NCBI GenBank assembly: GCA_017936205.1
Contig: JAGBGB010000119.1
Location: 1-5,219, forward strand
Length of the DNA stretch: 5,219 nt
DNA from: Oscillospiraceae bacterium
GTDB lineage: Bacteria; Bacillota; Clostridia; Oscillospirales; Oscillospiraceae
Direction: 5' to 3'
Under the pieces are notes generated by a model. It had not been told where the DNA came from and did no database searches. It saw only the letters and a list, made by a program, of their open reading frames with translations. This document shows positions 1-5,217 of the stretch, piece by piece. Position 1 is the first letter of the stretch. Each line of letters opens with the position of its first letter. Made by a program: the position numbers and the translations under genes.

Positions 1-9
1 GGTTTTGGT

Positions 10-59
10 GTTCATGCCGTTCCGCCATGAACCGGACGCGCAATGCGCGCCCCTACGCA
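10..59. repeat. GC-rich palindromic intergenic repeat
   Basis: Two short hairpins lie side by side beyond the end of the pnt operon. The first has a 7-bp stem (GTTCATG at 10-16 with CATGAAC at 26-32). The second has CGCGC at 37-41 and GCGCG at 45-49 around the loop AAT, and is followed by CCCCTACG. No gene is visible in positions 1-100. The second hairpin with its CCCCTACG tail resembles the dispersed short palindromic repeats common in gut Clostridia; that resemblance is from memory and needs a genome self-search. Confidence 0.45.
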
Positions 60-100
60 GCGTTAAATCAAACTGTGCGATAAATCGGAATTTGGCGGGA

Positions 101-139
101 AATGAAAACTGCCCACTCCGTTTTTGGGGGAGTGGGCAG
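101..139 (-). terminator. Rho-independent terminator of the pnt operon
   Basis: A perfect 11-bp inverted repeat (109-119 with 129-139; CTGCCCACTCC against GGAGTGGGCAG) encloses a 9-nt loop. Read on the minus strand, the stem is followed directly by TTTTCATT (101-108). It begins about 20 bases after the pntB stop codon, so it closes the operon. In the plus direction it is followed by AAATTTT, so some two-way activity is possible. Confidence 0.88.
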
Positions 140-158
140 AAATTTTATGGACAGGGGA

Positions 159-2714
159 TCACTTTACCAGATTGGACAGCTTTGCAACGGATTCCTTGGC
201 ATCGCCCAGCATCAGCAGAACATTGTCTGCGGAGTACAGGGGGTTGTCCACACCGGCATAGCCGGGCTTGGTATCGAAGTTGCAGAATACTGCCATAGGT
301 GCGTTCTCAACATTGAGGATGGGCATGCCGTAGATGGGAGTGCCCTCTGCGGAGTTGGCAGCGGGGTTGGTAACATCGTTTGCGCCGATGACAATGGCGA
401 TATCGCAGTTGCCGAAGTCATCGTTGATGTCTTCCATCATGTACAGCTTCTCGTAGTCAATATCAGCCTCGCACAGCAGAACGCTCATGTGGCCGGGCAT
501 ACGACCGGCAACAGGATGGATGGCGAATTTGACCTCTGCCCCCTTCTTTTCTAAAGCGGCAGCCAGATGAGCGACCTCACCCTGAGCCTGAGACAGAGCC
601 ATGCCGTAGCCGGGAACGATAATGACCTTCTTAGCAGCCTTCAGCGTCTGAGCCACAGTATCCTCGCTGAGCTTGGTCTGTGCAGGAGCAGCAGAGGCAG
701 CGGGGGCAGCAGCTACGGGAGCTGCGGTCAGCAAATTCTCCAGCTTTGCAACAGAAGCCTTTGCATCACCCAGCATCAGCAGTACATTGTCTGCAGAGTA
801 CAGGGGATTTTCCACACCGGCGTAACCGGGCTTGGTATCGAAGTTGCAGAATACCGCCATAGGTGCGTTCTCAACATTGAGGATGGGCATGCCGTAGATG
901 GGAGTGCCCTCTGCGGAGTTGGCTGCGGGGTTGGTAACATCGTTTGCGCCAATGACAATGGCGATATCGCAGTTGCCGAAGTCGTCGTTGATGTCTTCCA
1001 TCATGTACAGCTTCTCGTAGTCAATATCAGCCTCGCACAGCAGCACGCTCATGTGGCCGGGCATACGACCGGCCACAGGATGGATGGCGAACTTGACTTC
1101 TGCACCTCTGGATTCCAGAACAGAGGTCAGGTGAGCGACCTCGCCCTGAGCCTGAGACAGAGCCATGCCGTAGCCGGGGACAATAATGACCTTCTTGGCA
1201 GTCTGCAAGCAAGCTGCAACACCGTTTTCGTTGAGCTTGCTGTCAGCGGCAGGAGCCTGGGCAGCAGGAGCAGCAGCGGCAGTGGGAGCAGAGGACAGGA
1301 AGCCCTCAAGCTTTGCCACAGAAGCCTTGGCATCCCCCAACAGCATAAGCACATTGGAGGCAGTATACAGGGGATTTTCCACACCTGCATAGCCGGGCTT
1401 GGTATCGAAGTTGCAGAATACGGTCTTGGGCGCCTTCTCTACGGAGAGAACAGGCATACCGTAAATGGGAGTACCCTCTGCAGTATTGGCAGCGGGATTG
1501 GTAACATCGTTTGCACCGATGACAATGGCAAGGTCACAGTTGGCGAAGTCGTCATTGATGTCTTCCATCATGAACAGCTTCTCATAGTCAATATCAGCCT
1601 CGCACAGCAGCACGCTCATATGACCGGGCATACGACCTGCAACGGGATGGATGGCGAACTTGACCTCAACCCCTCTGGATTCCAGAACAGAGGTCAGGTG
1701 AGCGACCTCACCCTGAGCCTGAGAAAGAGCCATGCCGTAGCCGGGGACAATAATGACCTTCTTAGCAGTCTGCAAGCAGGCTGCAACCCCTGCCTCGTCC
1801 AGCTTGTCGGCTTTCACAGGAGCCTTGGGAGCCTCTGCCTTTGCCTTGGGAGCCTCTGCCTTTGCCTTGGGAGCAGCTGCAACGGCAGCAGGAACCTTGG
1901 CAGGAGCAGCAGTGGTCTTGCCGGTGAGAATGGCACCCAGAGTACGGTTCATAGCCTTACACATATCCTGCGTCAGGATCAGACCGGAGGCACCGACAAT
2001 GCCGCCTACAACGACCAGCAGAGGATCGCTGATTGCCATACCTGCAATACCGCCTGCCACACCGGACAGGGAGTTGAGGAGGCTGATGGTAATGGGCATA
2101 TCCGCACCGCCTACACGCATGACGAAGACCACACCGGCTACCAAAGCGGCAACAGCAGTCAGGATCGCCCATGCACCGCTGTCTACGGTCTGCAGAACCA
2201 TACCGGCAACACAGGTAAGGAGCAGAATGCCGAAAATCAGATTGTGTCCCTTCAAGCTCTTGGGACGGGCATCCAGAATCCGAGCCAGCTTGCCGGCAGC
2301 CACAAGACTACCTGTCAGAGTCACACCACCGACCGCCAGAGCCAGACCTGCGGTAGAGGCCTCAAAGGTACCTGCGGCACCTTCCATAGCGGTCACAGCA
2401 GCCACCAGAGCAGAGGCAGCACCACCTAAGCCGTTGAGCATAGCGATGGTCTGGGGCATGGCGATCATCTTGATCCGTCTTGCCATAATGATGCCGAAAA
2501 TACCGGCAATGATCAGTACAGCATAGAGGGCAATGTTCAGACCCTGAGGCCAGAGCTTAATTTTGAAAGCGATGATCCCCATGGCTAAAACCATGGATAC
2601 TGCAGAAAGGGCATTGCCCGTAACAGACAGCTTGACCTTGCTCATCAGGTTAATGCCTAAGAGCACAAGGGCAACACAAACACCACTGAGAATATAATAG
2701 GTAAGCTCACTCAT
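159..2714 (-). CDS. pntB: Transhydrogenase beta subunit with three tandem domain III copies
   Basis: The product is the beta subunit of the proton-translocating NAD(P) transhydrogenase, an inner-membrane complex with PntAA and PntAB. Residues 1-264 are membrane domain II with about nine hydrophobic helices. Family landmarks there are GGADMP (D205), LLNSLSG (N214) and MCKAMNR (251-257). An Ala/Pro/Lys linker (266-303) leads to three complete domain III copies at about 304-473, 493-662 and 681-851, joined by Ala/Pro linkers. Each copy has GYGMALSQAQ, HPVAGRMPGHM, EDINDDF, GANDVTNPAAN and GYAGV, the NADP-site signatures. The usual family length is about 460 residues; this one has 851. In each copy the usual KRS segment before GYAGV reads CNFDTKP, so the 2'-phosphate contacts are altered. 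The helix position of E. coli beta-His91 is N94. The ATG overlaps the pntAB stop by 8 nt (ATGAGTGA) and has GGGAGG 8 nt upstream. The identity is secure; the effect of triplication is unknown. Confidence 0.96.
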   Translation of the reverse strand: MSELTYYILSGVCVALVLLGINLMSKVKLSVTGNALSAVSMVLAMGIIAFKIKLWPQGLNIALYAVLIIAGIFGIIMARRIKMIAMPQTIAMLNGLGGAASALVAAVTAMEGAAGTFEASTAGLALAVGGVTLTGSLVAAGKLARILDARPKSLKGHNLIFGILLLTCVAGMVLQTVDSGAWAILTAVAALVAGVVFVMRVGGADMPITISLLNSLSGVAGGIAGMAISDPLLVVVGGIVGASGLILTQDMCKAMNRTLGAILTGKTTAAPAKVPAAVAAAPKAKAEAPKAKAEAPKAPVKADKLDEAGVAACLQTAKKVIIVPGYGMALSQAQGEVAHLTSVLESRGVEVKFAIHPVAGRMPGHMSVLLCEADIDYEKLFMMEDINDDFANCDLAIVIGANDVTNPAANTAEGTPIYGMPVLSVEKAPKTVFCNFDTKPGYAGVENPLYTASNVLMLLGDAKASVAKLEGFLSSAPTAAAAPAAQAPAADSKLNENGVAACLQTAKKVIIVPGYGMALSQAQGEVAHLTSVLESRGAEVKFAIHPVAGRMPGHMSVLLCEADIDYEKLYMMEDINDDFGNCDIAIVIGANDVTNPAANSAEGTPIYGMPILNVENAPMAVFCNFDTKPGYAGVENPLYSADNVLLMLGDAKASVAKLENLLTAAPVAAAPAASAAPAQTKLSEDTVAQTLKAAKKVIIVPGYGMALSQAQGEVAHLAAALEKKGAEVKFAIHPVAGRMPGHMSVLLCEADIDYEKLYMMEDINDDFGNCDIAIVIGANDVTNPAANSAEGTPIYGMPILNVENAPMAVFCNFDTKPGYAGVDNPLYSADNVLLMLGDAKESVAKLSNLVK
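162..674 (-). repeat. Domain III copy 3 of PntB (residues 681-851)
   Basis: This is the C-terminal copy and ends the protein. Its first 45 residues are the most divergent of the three (for example AAALEKKG where the others have TSVLESRG). From residue 726 to 822 it is identical over 97 residues to copy 2. All nucleotide-site motifs are present. It sits where the single domain III of ordinary PntB sits, so it may be the ancestral copy; that is inference. Confidence 0.93.
729..1238 (-). repeat. Domain III copy 2 of PntB (residues 493-662)
   Basis: This is the middle copy, offset by 189 residues from copy 1 and 188 from copy 3. Residues 498-537 are identical to copy 1, and residues 538-634 are identical to copy 3. 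The end (ENPLY, AKASVAKLE) again matches copy 1 at the positions where copies 1 and 3 differ. It is therefore a mosaic. It is followed by an 18-residue Ala/Pro linker. Confidence 0.93.
1296..1805 (-). repeat. Domain III copy 1 of PntB (residues 304-473)
   Basis: This is the membrane-proximal copy, reached through the longest linker. All site motifs are intact (GYGMALSQAQ at 325-334, HPVAGR at 356-361, GANDVTNPAAN at 400-410). Across the block where copies 2 and 3 are identical it differs at ten positions, including F381 for Tyr, A391 for Gly and K430-T431 for Met-Ala. Confidence 0.93.
1823..1874 (-). repeat. 21-bp tandem repeat in the first PntB linker
   Basis: Two perfect 21-bp units (1823-1843 and 1844-1864) and the first 10 bases of a third (1865-1874) encode the repeated heptad APKAKAE in the linker between the membrane domain and the first domain III. 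The frame is kept because the unit is a multiple of three. The encoded segment is positively charged and Ala/Pro-rich, as expected of a flexible extended tether. Unit number may vary between strains by slippage. Confidence 0.9.
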
Positions 2715-3012
2715 GGTCTGTGCCTCCCTTCTTCTTCACAAAGCTGGAGAGCATCTTGTGAGTCAGGGCGAAGCCCCCTGCTACATTAATAATAGCCAGA
2801 GCAGCGGCAGCCAGAGCAACAATAAGTGCTGCAATGCTGTTGGTTGCAGCGGCAGCACCGGCTGCCACCATTGCACCCAGAACCGTAACACCGGACAGGG
2901 CATTCATGCCGGACATTAGGGGTGTGTGGAGCAGGGCAGGAACATTTCGAATGATCACATAGCCCAGCACCGCACTAACCACGAAGAGAAGAACCAGTAA
3001 AATGGGACTCAT
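2707..3012 (-). CDS. pntAB: Transhydrogenase alpha subunit, membrane part (PntAB)
   Basis: This small membrane subunit supplies three helices (about residues 3-21, 36-56 and 58-82) to proton-conducting domain II. It corresponds to the membrane C-terminus of the fused E. coli PntA. The family signature HTPLMSGMNALSG (29-41) and the closing GGFALTHKML segment (79-88) are clear; 101 residues is the normal length. Residue 40 is Ser, where actinobacterial and Thermus-type proteins are recalled to have His (NAIHG), while E. coli also has Ser there. The ATG lies 2 nt after the pntAA stop, and the coding region overlaps the pntB start by 8 nt, so the subunits are probably made by coupled translation. 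Only a weak GGGGA ribosome site precedes it, which fits coupling. Confidence 0.95.
   Translation of the reverse strand: MSPILLVLLFVVSAVLGYVIIRNVPALLHTPLMSGMNALSGVTVLGAMVAAGAAAATNSIAALIVALAAAALAIINVAGGFALTHKMLSSFVKKKGGTDHE
2723..2728 (-). promoter_or_regulatory. Ribosome binding site of pntB
   Basis: GGGAGG on the minus strand, 8 nt before the pntB ATG. It lies inside the end of pntAB and decides the overlapping start. Confidence 0.85.
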
Positions 3013-3014
3013 AC

Positions 3015-4172
3015 TCAGATCCCCATAGCTGCACGGGCACCCTCGTGAACGATCTTTCCGTCCTTGGTGGTCATCATGCCCTTAACGATCTCGTCATTCA
3101 TATCCAGATTCATCTTGCCGCCCTTGGTCAGGAACTTTACAAGATTGTACATATTTGCAGAATACATGAAGGTGGAAGAAACAGCCAGCATACCGGGGAT
3201 GTTCTTGATGCCTTCGATGATCACGCCGTGCTTGGTCTCACGCTTGCCGGCAGGAGTAATGGCACAGTTGCCGCCCTGGTCGATGGCGATATCAACGATA
3301 ACGGAGCCGGGCTTCATGGACTTGACCATCTCTTCGGTGATCAGGATGGGAGCCAGACGGCCGGGAACCAGAGCGGACAGGAATACGATATCCATGTTGG
3401 GCAGCTCCTTGGCAAGGAGCTCACGCTCTGCAGCCAGAACATCCTCAGGCAGTGCCAGAGCATAGCCGCCCTGACCCATAGCCAGCTCAGGAGCAACACC
3501 GGAATCAATGACCTTAGCACCCAGGGAGGTAGCCTGCTCAGCAGCAGCGGGACGGATGTCCATAGCATAGGTCTTTGCACCCAGACGCTTTGCAGTTGCC
3601 AGAGCCTGCAGACCTGCAACACCAACACCGATGACCATAGCATTCACGGGCTTGATCATACCGGCAGCAGTGGGCATCATGGGAACGAAGCACTCCAGAT
3701 CGGAAGCAGCCATGAGCATGCCCTTGTAGCCTGCACAGGTGCTCATAGAGGTCAGAGCATCCATAGACTGTGCACGGGAAATACGGGGAACGCAGTCCAT
3801 AGTCAGGGAGATGACACCGGCGGCAGCCATGTTCTTAACCATCTCATGGTTCACGGGAGCAGCGGGGTGGATGAAGGTGATCAGGTACTGACCCTTGTGC
3901 ATCATGTCAACCTCGTGCTTGCCGAAGGTCTCGTTGAACTGGGGCTCCTTAACCTTCAGGATCAGCTCTGCACGCTTGTACAGATCCTGTGCGGAAGCAA
4001 CCATCTCAGCACCGGCTGCAGCGTAGTCTGCATCTGCGTGGAGAGCGCCAACACCGGCACCCATCTCAACCAGAACCTTGTGACCGTCGGCAACATACTT
4101 CTTTACATCGCTGGGAGTTGCGGCAACGCGCTTTTCTTCGTGCATAATTTCCTTGGGAATTCCGATAATCAT
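3015..4172 (-). CDS. pntAA: Transhydrogenase alpha subunit, NAD(H)-binding domain I (PntAA)
   Basis: The product is the soluble dimeric subunit that binds NAD(H) on the cytoplasmic face and passes hydride to domain III. The N-terminus (IGIPKEI, RVAATP) is shared with alanine dehydrogenases. The Rossmann site is GVGVAG (182-187), with acidic D205 at the end of the next strand, as expected for NAD(H) rather than NADP(H). The RQD loop typical of transhydrogenase domain I is present: RISRAQSMDAL (130-140) gives R130, Q135 and D138; the Ser that follows in R. rubrum is T141. The 385-residue length matches stand-alone PntAA with no membrane tail; that part is the next gene, pntAB. The start has a perfect AGGAGG 8 nt upstream. 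Alanine dehydrogenase is the main alternative, rejected because of the RQD loop and the pntAB-pntB neighbours. Confidence 0.95.
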   Translation of the reverse strand: MIIGIPKEIMHEEKRVAATPSDVKKYVADGHKVLVEMGAGVGALHADADYAAAGAEMVASAQDLYKRAELILKVKEPQFNETFGKHEVDMMHKGQYLITFIHPAAPVNHEMVKNMAAAGVISLTMDCVPRISRAQSMDALTSMSTCAGYKGMLMAASDLECFVPMMPTAAGMIKPVNAMVIGVGVAGLQALATAKRLGAKTYAMDIRPAAAEQATSLGAKVIDSGVAPELAMGQGGYALALPEDVLAAERELLAKELPNMDIVFLSALVPGRLAPILITEEMVKSMKPGSVIVDIAIDQGGNCAITPAGKRETKHGVIIEGIKNIPGMLAVSSTFMYSANMYNLVKFLTKGGKMNLDMNDEIVKGMMTTKDGKIVHEGARAAMGI

Positions 4173-4180
4173 TGATAGAT

Positions 4181-4186
4181 CCTCCT
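4181..4186 (-). promoter_or_regulatory. Ribosome binding site of pntAA
   Basis: AGGAGG on the minus strand, 8 nt before the ATG at 4172, preceded by an A/T-rich, probably unstructured leader. It is the strongest ribosome site in the window, fitting high expression of the first operon gene. Confidence 0.92.
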
Positions 4187-4212
4187 AAAAATAAATGTTT
4201 TTTGTATTTTAC

Positions 4213-4225
4213 GGGGCACAGCCCC
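4213..4225 (-). other. Small GC hairpin between the regulator gene and pntAA
   Basis: GGGGC and GCCCC pair around a 3-nt loop in the 66-bp gap after the regulator's stop codon. On the minus strand the next bases are GTAAAATAC, without a T run, so it is not a classical terminator. It could weaken read-through or protect an mRNA end. TAAAAT just after it could be a -10 box for pntAA, but no matching -35 is seen. Whether pntAA has its own promoter or is read from the regulator's promoter cannot be settled here. Confidence 0.4.
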
Positions 4226-4238
4226 TTAGGCACATGGT

Positions 4239-4691
4239 TTAAGGCAGGCGTGGGATCACGGCAGCACCCTGCTTGATGTTGTCCAGCACCACATAGGTTC
4301 TAGTCAGGGATACACCGGGGATCTGCTTGATGTCGTTGAGCACCTTGGTCAGCTCCTCAGTGGAACCGGCAGAGACTCTGGCGATATAGTCAAAATCTCC
4401 GGTTATATAGAAGCACTCCATAACACAGCTATGCTCACACATCTGTTTAGCGAAGCTCTGATTGTACTTGGGATGCTCCAGACGGACAGAGATCATAGCC
4501 TGTACATCGAAGCCAGCCATTCGCTCATCCAGAATGGCGGTGTAGCCACGGATCAATCCGCTGTTTTCCAGCTTCTTCATGCGTTCGATCACAGCAGAAA
4601 CGGACAGATTTACTCTGGCACTGATCTGGGATGCATTCATACGGGCATCCTGTGTCAGGCAACGGAGAATACTAATATCGATCTTATCCAT
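4239..4691 (-). CDS. Lrp/AsnC-family transcriptional regulator
   Basis: This is a 150-residue DNA-binding regulator of the leucine-responsive (feast/famine) family. Residues 1-50 hold the winged helix-turn-helix (MDKIDISIL start, then ASQISARVNLS and VIERMKKLENSGLI). Residues 65-139 form the RAM ligand-binding and oligomerisation domain, with the family motif TGDFDYI at 97-103. Length and layout are normal. The ATG at 4691 was chosen because GGAAAGGG lies 5 nt upstream and the family N-terminus starts there. A longer reading from TTG at 4769 would start inside the promoter's -35 box. Lrp-type proteins often control their own gene and a neighbour and respond to amino acids. Here the neighbour is the pnt operon, 66 bp downstream on the same strand, so control of pnt is plausible but not shown. 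The ligand is unknown. Confidence 0.93.
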   Translation of the reverse strand: MDKIDISILRCLTQDARMNASQISARVNLSVSAVIERMKKLENSGLIRGYTAILDERMAGFDVQAMISVRLEHPKYNQSFAKQMCEHSCVMECFYITGDFDYIARVSAGSTEELTKVLNDIKQIPGVSLTRTYVVLDNIKQGAAVIPRLP

Positions 4692-4696
4692 GGGCA

Positions 4697-4704
4697 CCCT
4701 TTCC
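4697..4704 (-). promoter_or_regulatory. Ribosome binding site of the Lrp-family gene
   Basis: GGAAAGGG on the minus strand, 5 nt before the ATG at 4691. It decides in favour of this start over the longer TTG reading. Confidence 0.75.
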
Positions 4705-4739
4705 GGCAGTCTGAGAAGACACCTGCATATACTATAAGC

Positions 4740-4769
4740 ATTATAACAGCATATCCGTGGTATTTTCAA
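4740..4769 (-). promoter_or_regulatory. Sigma-70/SigA-type promoter of the Lrp-family gene
   Basis: On the minus strand, TTGAAA (4764-4769) and a perfect TATAAT (4740-4745) are separated by 18 bp. Transcription would begin near 4733 and leave a leader of about 40 nt before the ATG. AT-rich sequence upstream (4781-4840) could act as an UP element. The promoter may also serve the pnt genes by read-through. Confidence 0.82.
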
Positions 4770-4780
4770 TAGAATTCTAT
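4769..4780. promoter_or_regulatory. Palindromic operator candidate at the regulator promoter
   Basis: ATAGAATTCTAT is a perfect 12-bp palindrome touching the upstream edge of the -35 box. Its TAGAA/TTCTA halves resemble the outer halves of the E. coli Lrp consensus (YAGHAWATTWTDCTR), without the usual central spacer. A looser relative, GAGAATTATC, lies about 35 bp further upstream on the same strand. Autoregulation by the adjacent Lrp-family protein is a reasonable inference. Confidence 0.45.
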
Positions 4781-5081
4781 CATTACGACAAATTTTTTTG
4801 TTTAAAGGATAATTCTCAATAATATTTTTTGTTTGTTATGGAAAAATCACATATCATTTTCAGATATTCGATCAGCAGGAAGCTTCTCTCCTTTTTGCGG
4901 ACTATTTGCCTGTGATTTTTGAAAAAGGAGCGCTAAGTACAAACACCCGATGCAAAGATCCTGTTTAGAGAGTATTTCTTCTTCAAACGACGAGAAAAAT
5001 GGGAATTTTTTATGGTTTATCCAATTTTTATCTTTCTTTTTTACAATTTTTATGCTATAGTATTTAGTAACCCACTTTTTA
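4781..5081. other. AT-rich intergenic region, no gene recognised
   Basis: About 300 bases with long A and T runs and stop codons in most frames. A 98-codon minus-strand reading (4847-5143) begins within the hairpin element and has low-complexity Lys-rich composition, so it is not accepted. A 36-codon plus-strand reading (4950-5060) ends in a hydrophobic stretch but lacks a ribosome site at usable distance. A 9-bp inverted repeat (4842-4850 with 4912-4920) is separated by 61 bases and may be chance. Confidence 0.6.
5053..5061 (+). promoter_or_regulatory. Possible extended -10 promoter facing the hairpin element
   Basis: TGCTATAGT fits the extended -10 form (TGn followed by TATAGT, one mismatch to TATAAT). 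No good -35 lies 16-18 bp upstream. Transcription would start near 5068, about 14 bases before the structured element. In AT-rich DNA such a match can be chance. Confidence 0.3.
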
Positions 5082-5169
5082 TAATACTGTTTCTTGATAA
5101 AATGGTTTGAAAACCATTTTATTGCAGGATGAATATCCTGCACCGCCTATGGCGGCAAGAACAGTATTA
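5082..5169. repeat. Four-way-junction palindromic element (three hairpins in an outer stem)
   Basis: An outer inverted repeat (TAATACTGTTTCTTG at 5082-5096 with CAAGAACAGTATTA at 5156-5169, one bulged T) encloses three perfect hairpins: 11 bp at 5097-5107/5112-5122, 8 bp at 5123-5130/5135-5142, and 5 bp at 5143-5147/5151-5155. The three hairpins abut each other and the outer arms with no unpaired base. This may be a MITE-like or dispersed palindromic repeat, or a structured RNA. The pairing is seen directly; the function is unknown. Confidence 0.7.
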
Positions 5170-5181
5170 CACGGCATTTCT

Positions 5182-5217
5182 TGGCGGCTTTGCCGCCATG
5201 CCGCTTACCAGCGGCAT
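5182..5217. repeat. Adjacent GC-rich hairpin pair
   Basis: TGGCGGC (5182-5188) pairs with GCCGCCA (5192-5198) around TTT, and TGCCGCT (5199-5205) pairs with AGCGGCA (5210-5216) around TACC. CGGCAT at 5172-5177 can also pair with ATGCCG at 5198-5203, so two folds compete. The pair follows the four-way-junction element by 12 bases and may be part of a larger unit running past the window end. Confidence 0.65.

Noticed and set aside
159..1805. Assembly artefact producing the threefold repeat
   Set aside because: The copies differ at many positions, have three different linkers and keep one open frame, which a simple mis-assembly would not produce. Long reads would still be the final check.
567..2429. 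Long plus-strand open reading frame (620 codons) opposite pntB
   Set aside because: It mirrors the threefold repeat of pntB in antisense, gives a Ser/Gly/Gln/His-rich product with no domain, and has no ribosome site. The other strand encodes a clear conserved protein.
3015..4172. Alanine dehydrogenase instead of PntAA
   Set aside because: The N-termini of the two families are alike, but the RISRAQSMDAL loop and the directly following pntAB and pntB genes identify a transhydrogenase subunit.
3045..4175. Plus-strand open reading frame (376 codons) opposite pntAA
   Set aside because: It is an antisense shadow of a conserved gene, rich in His, Ser and Gly, with no recognisable domain.
4692..4769. 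Longer TTG start adding 26 residues to the Lrp-family protein
   Set aside because: The TTG is the first triplet of the -35 box, so it would lie upstream of the transcript. The ATG at 4691 has its own ribosome site and matches the family N-terminus.
4950..5060. Plus-strand 36-codon reading frame ending in a hydrophobic stretch (toxin-like small peptide)
   Set aside because: The nearest GGAG is about 20 bases before the ATG, which is too far, and the hydrophobic end comes from T-rich sequence. There is no antitoxin-like partner.
4847..5143. Minus-strand 98-codon reading frame
   Set aside because: It starts inside a hairpin of the palindromic element, is Lys/Phe-rich from AT-rich DNA, and resembles no known family.
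5082..5217. CRISPR array
   Set aside because: The repeats are inverted hairpins of different sequence, not direct repeats with even spacers.
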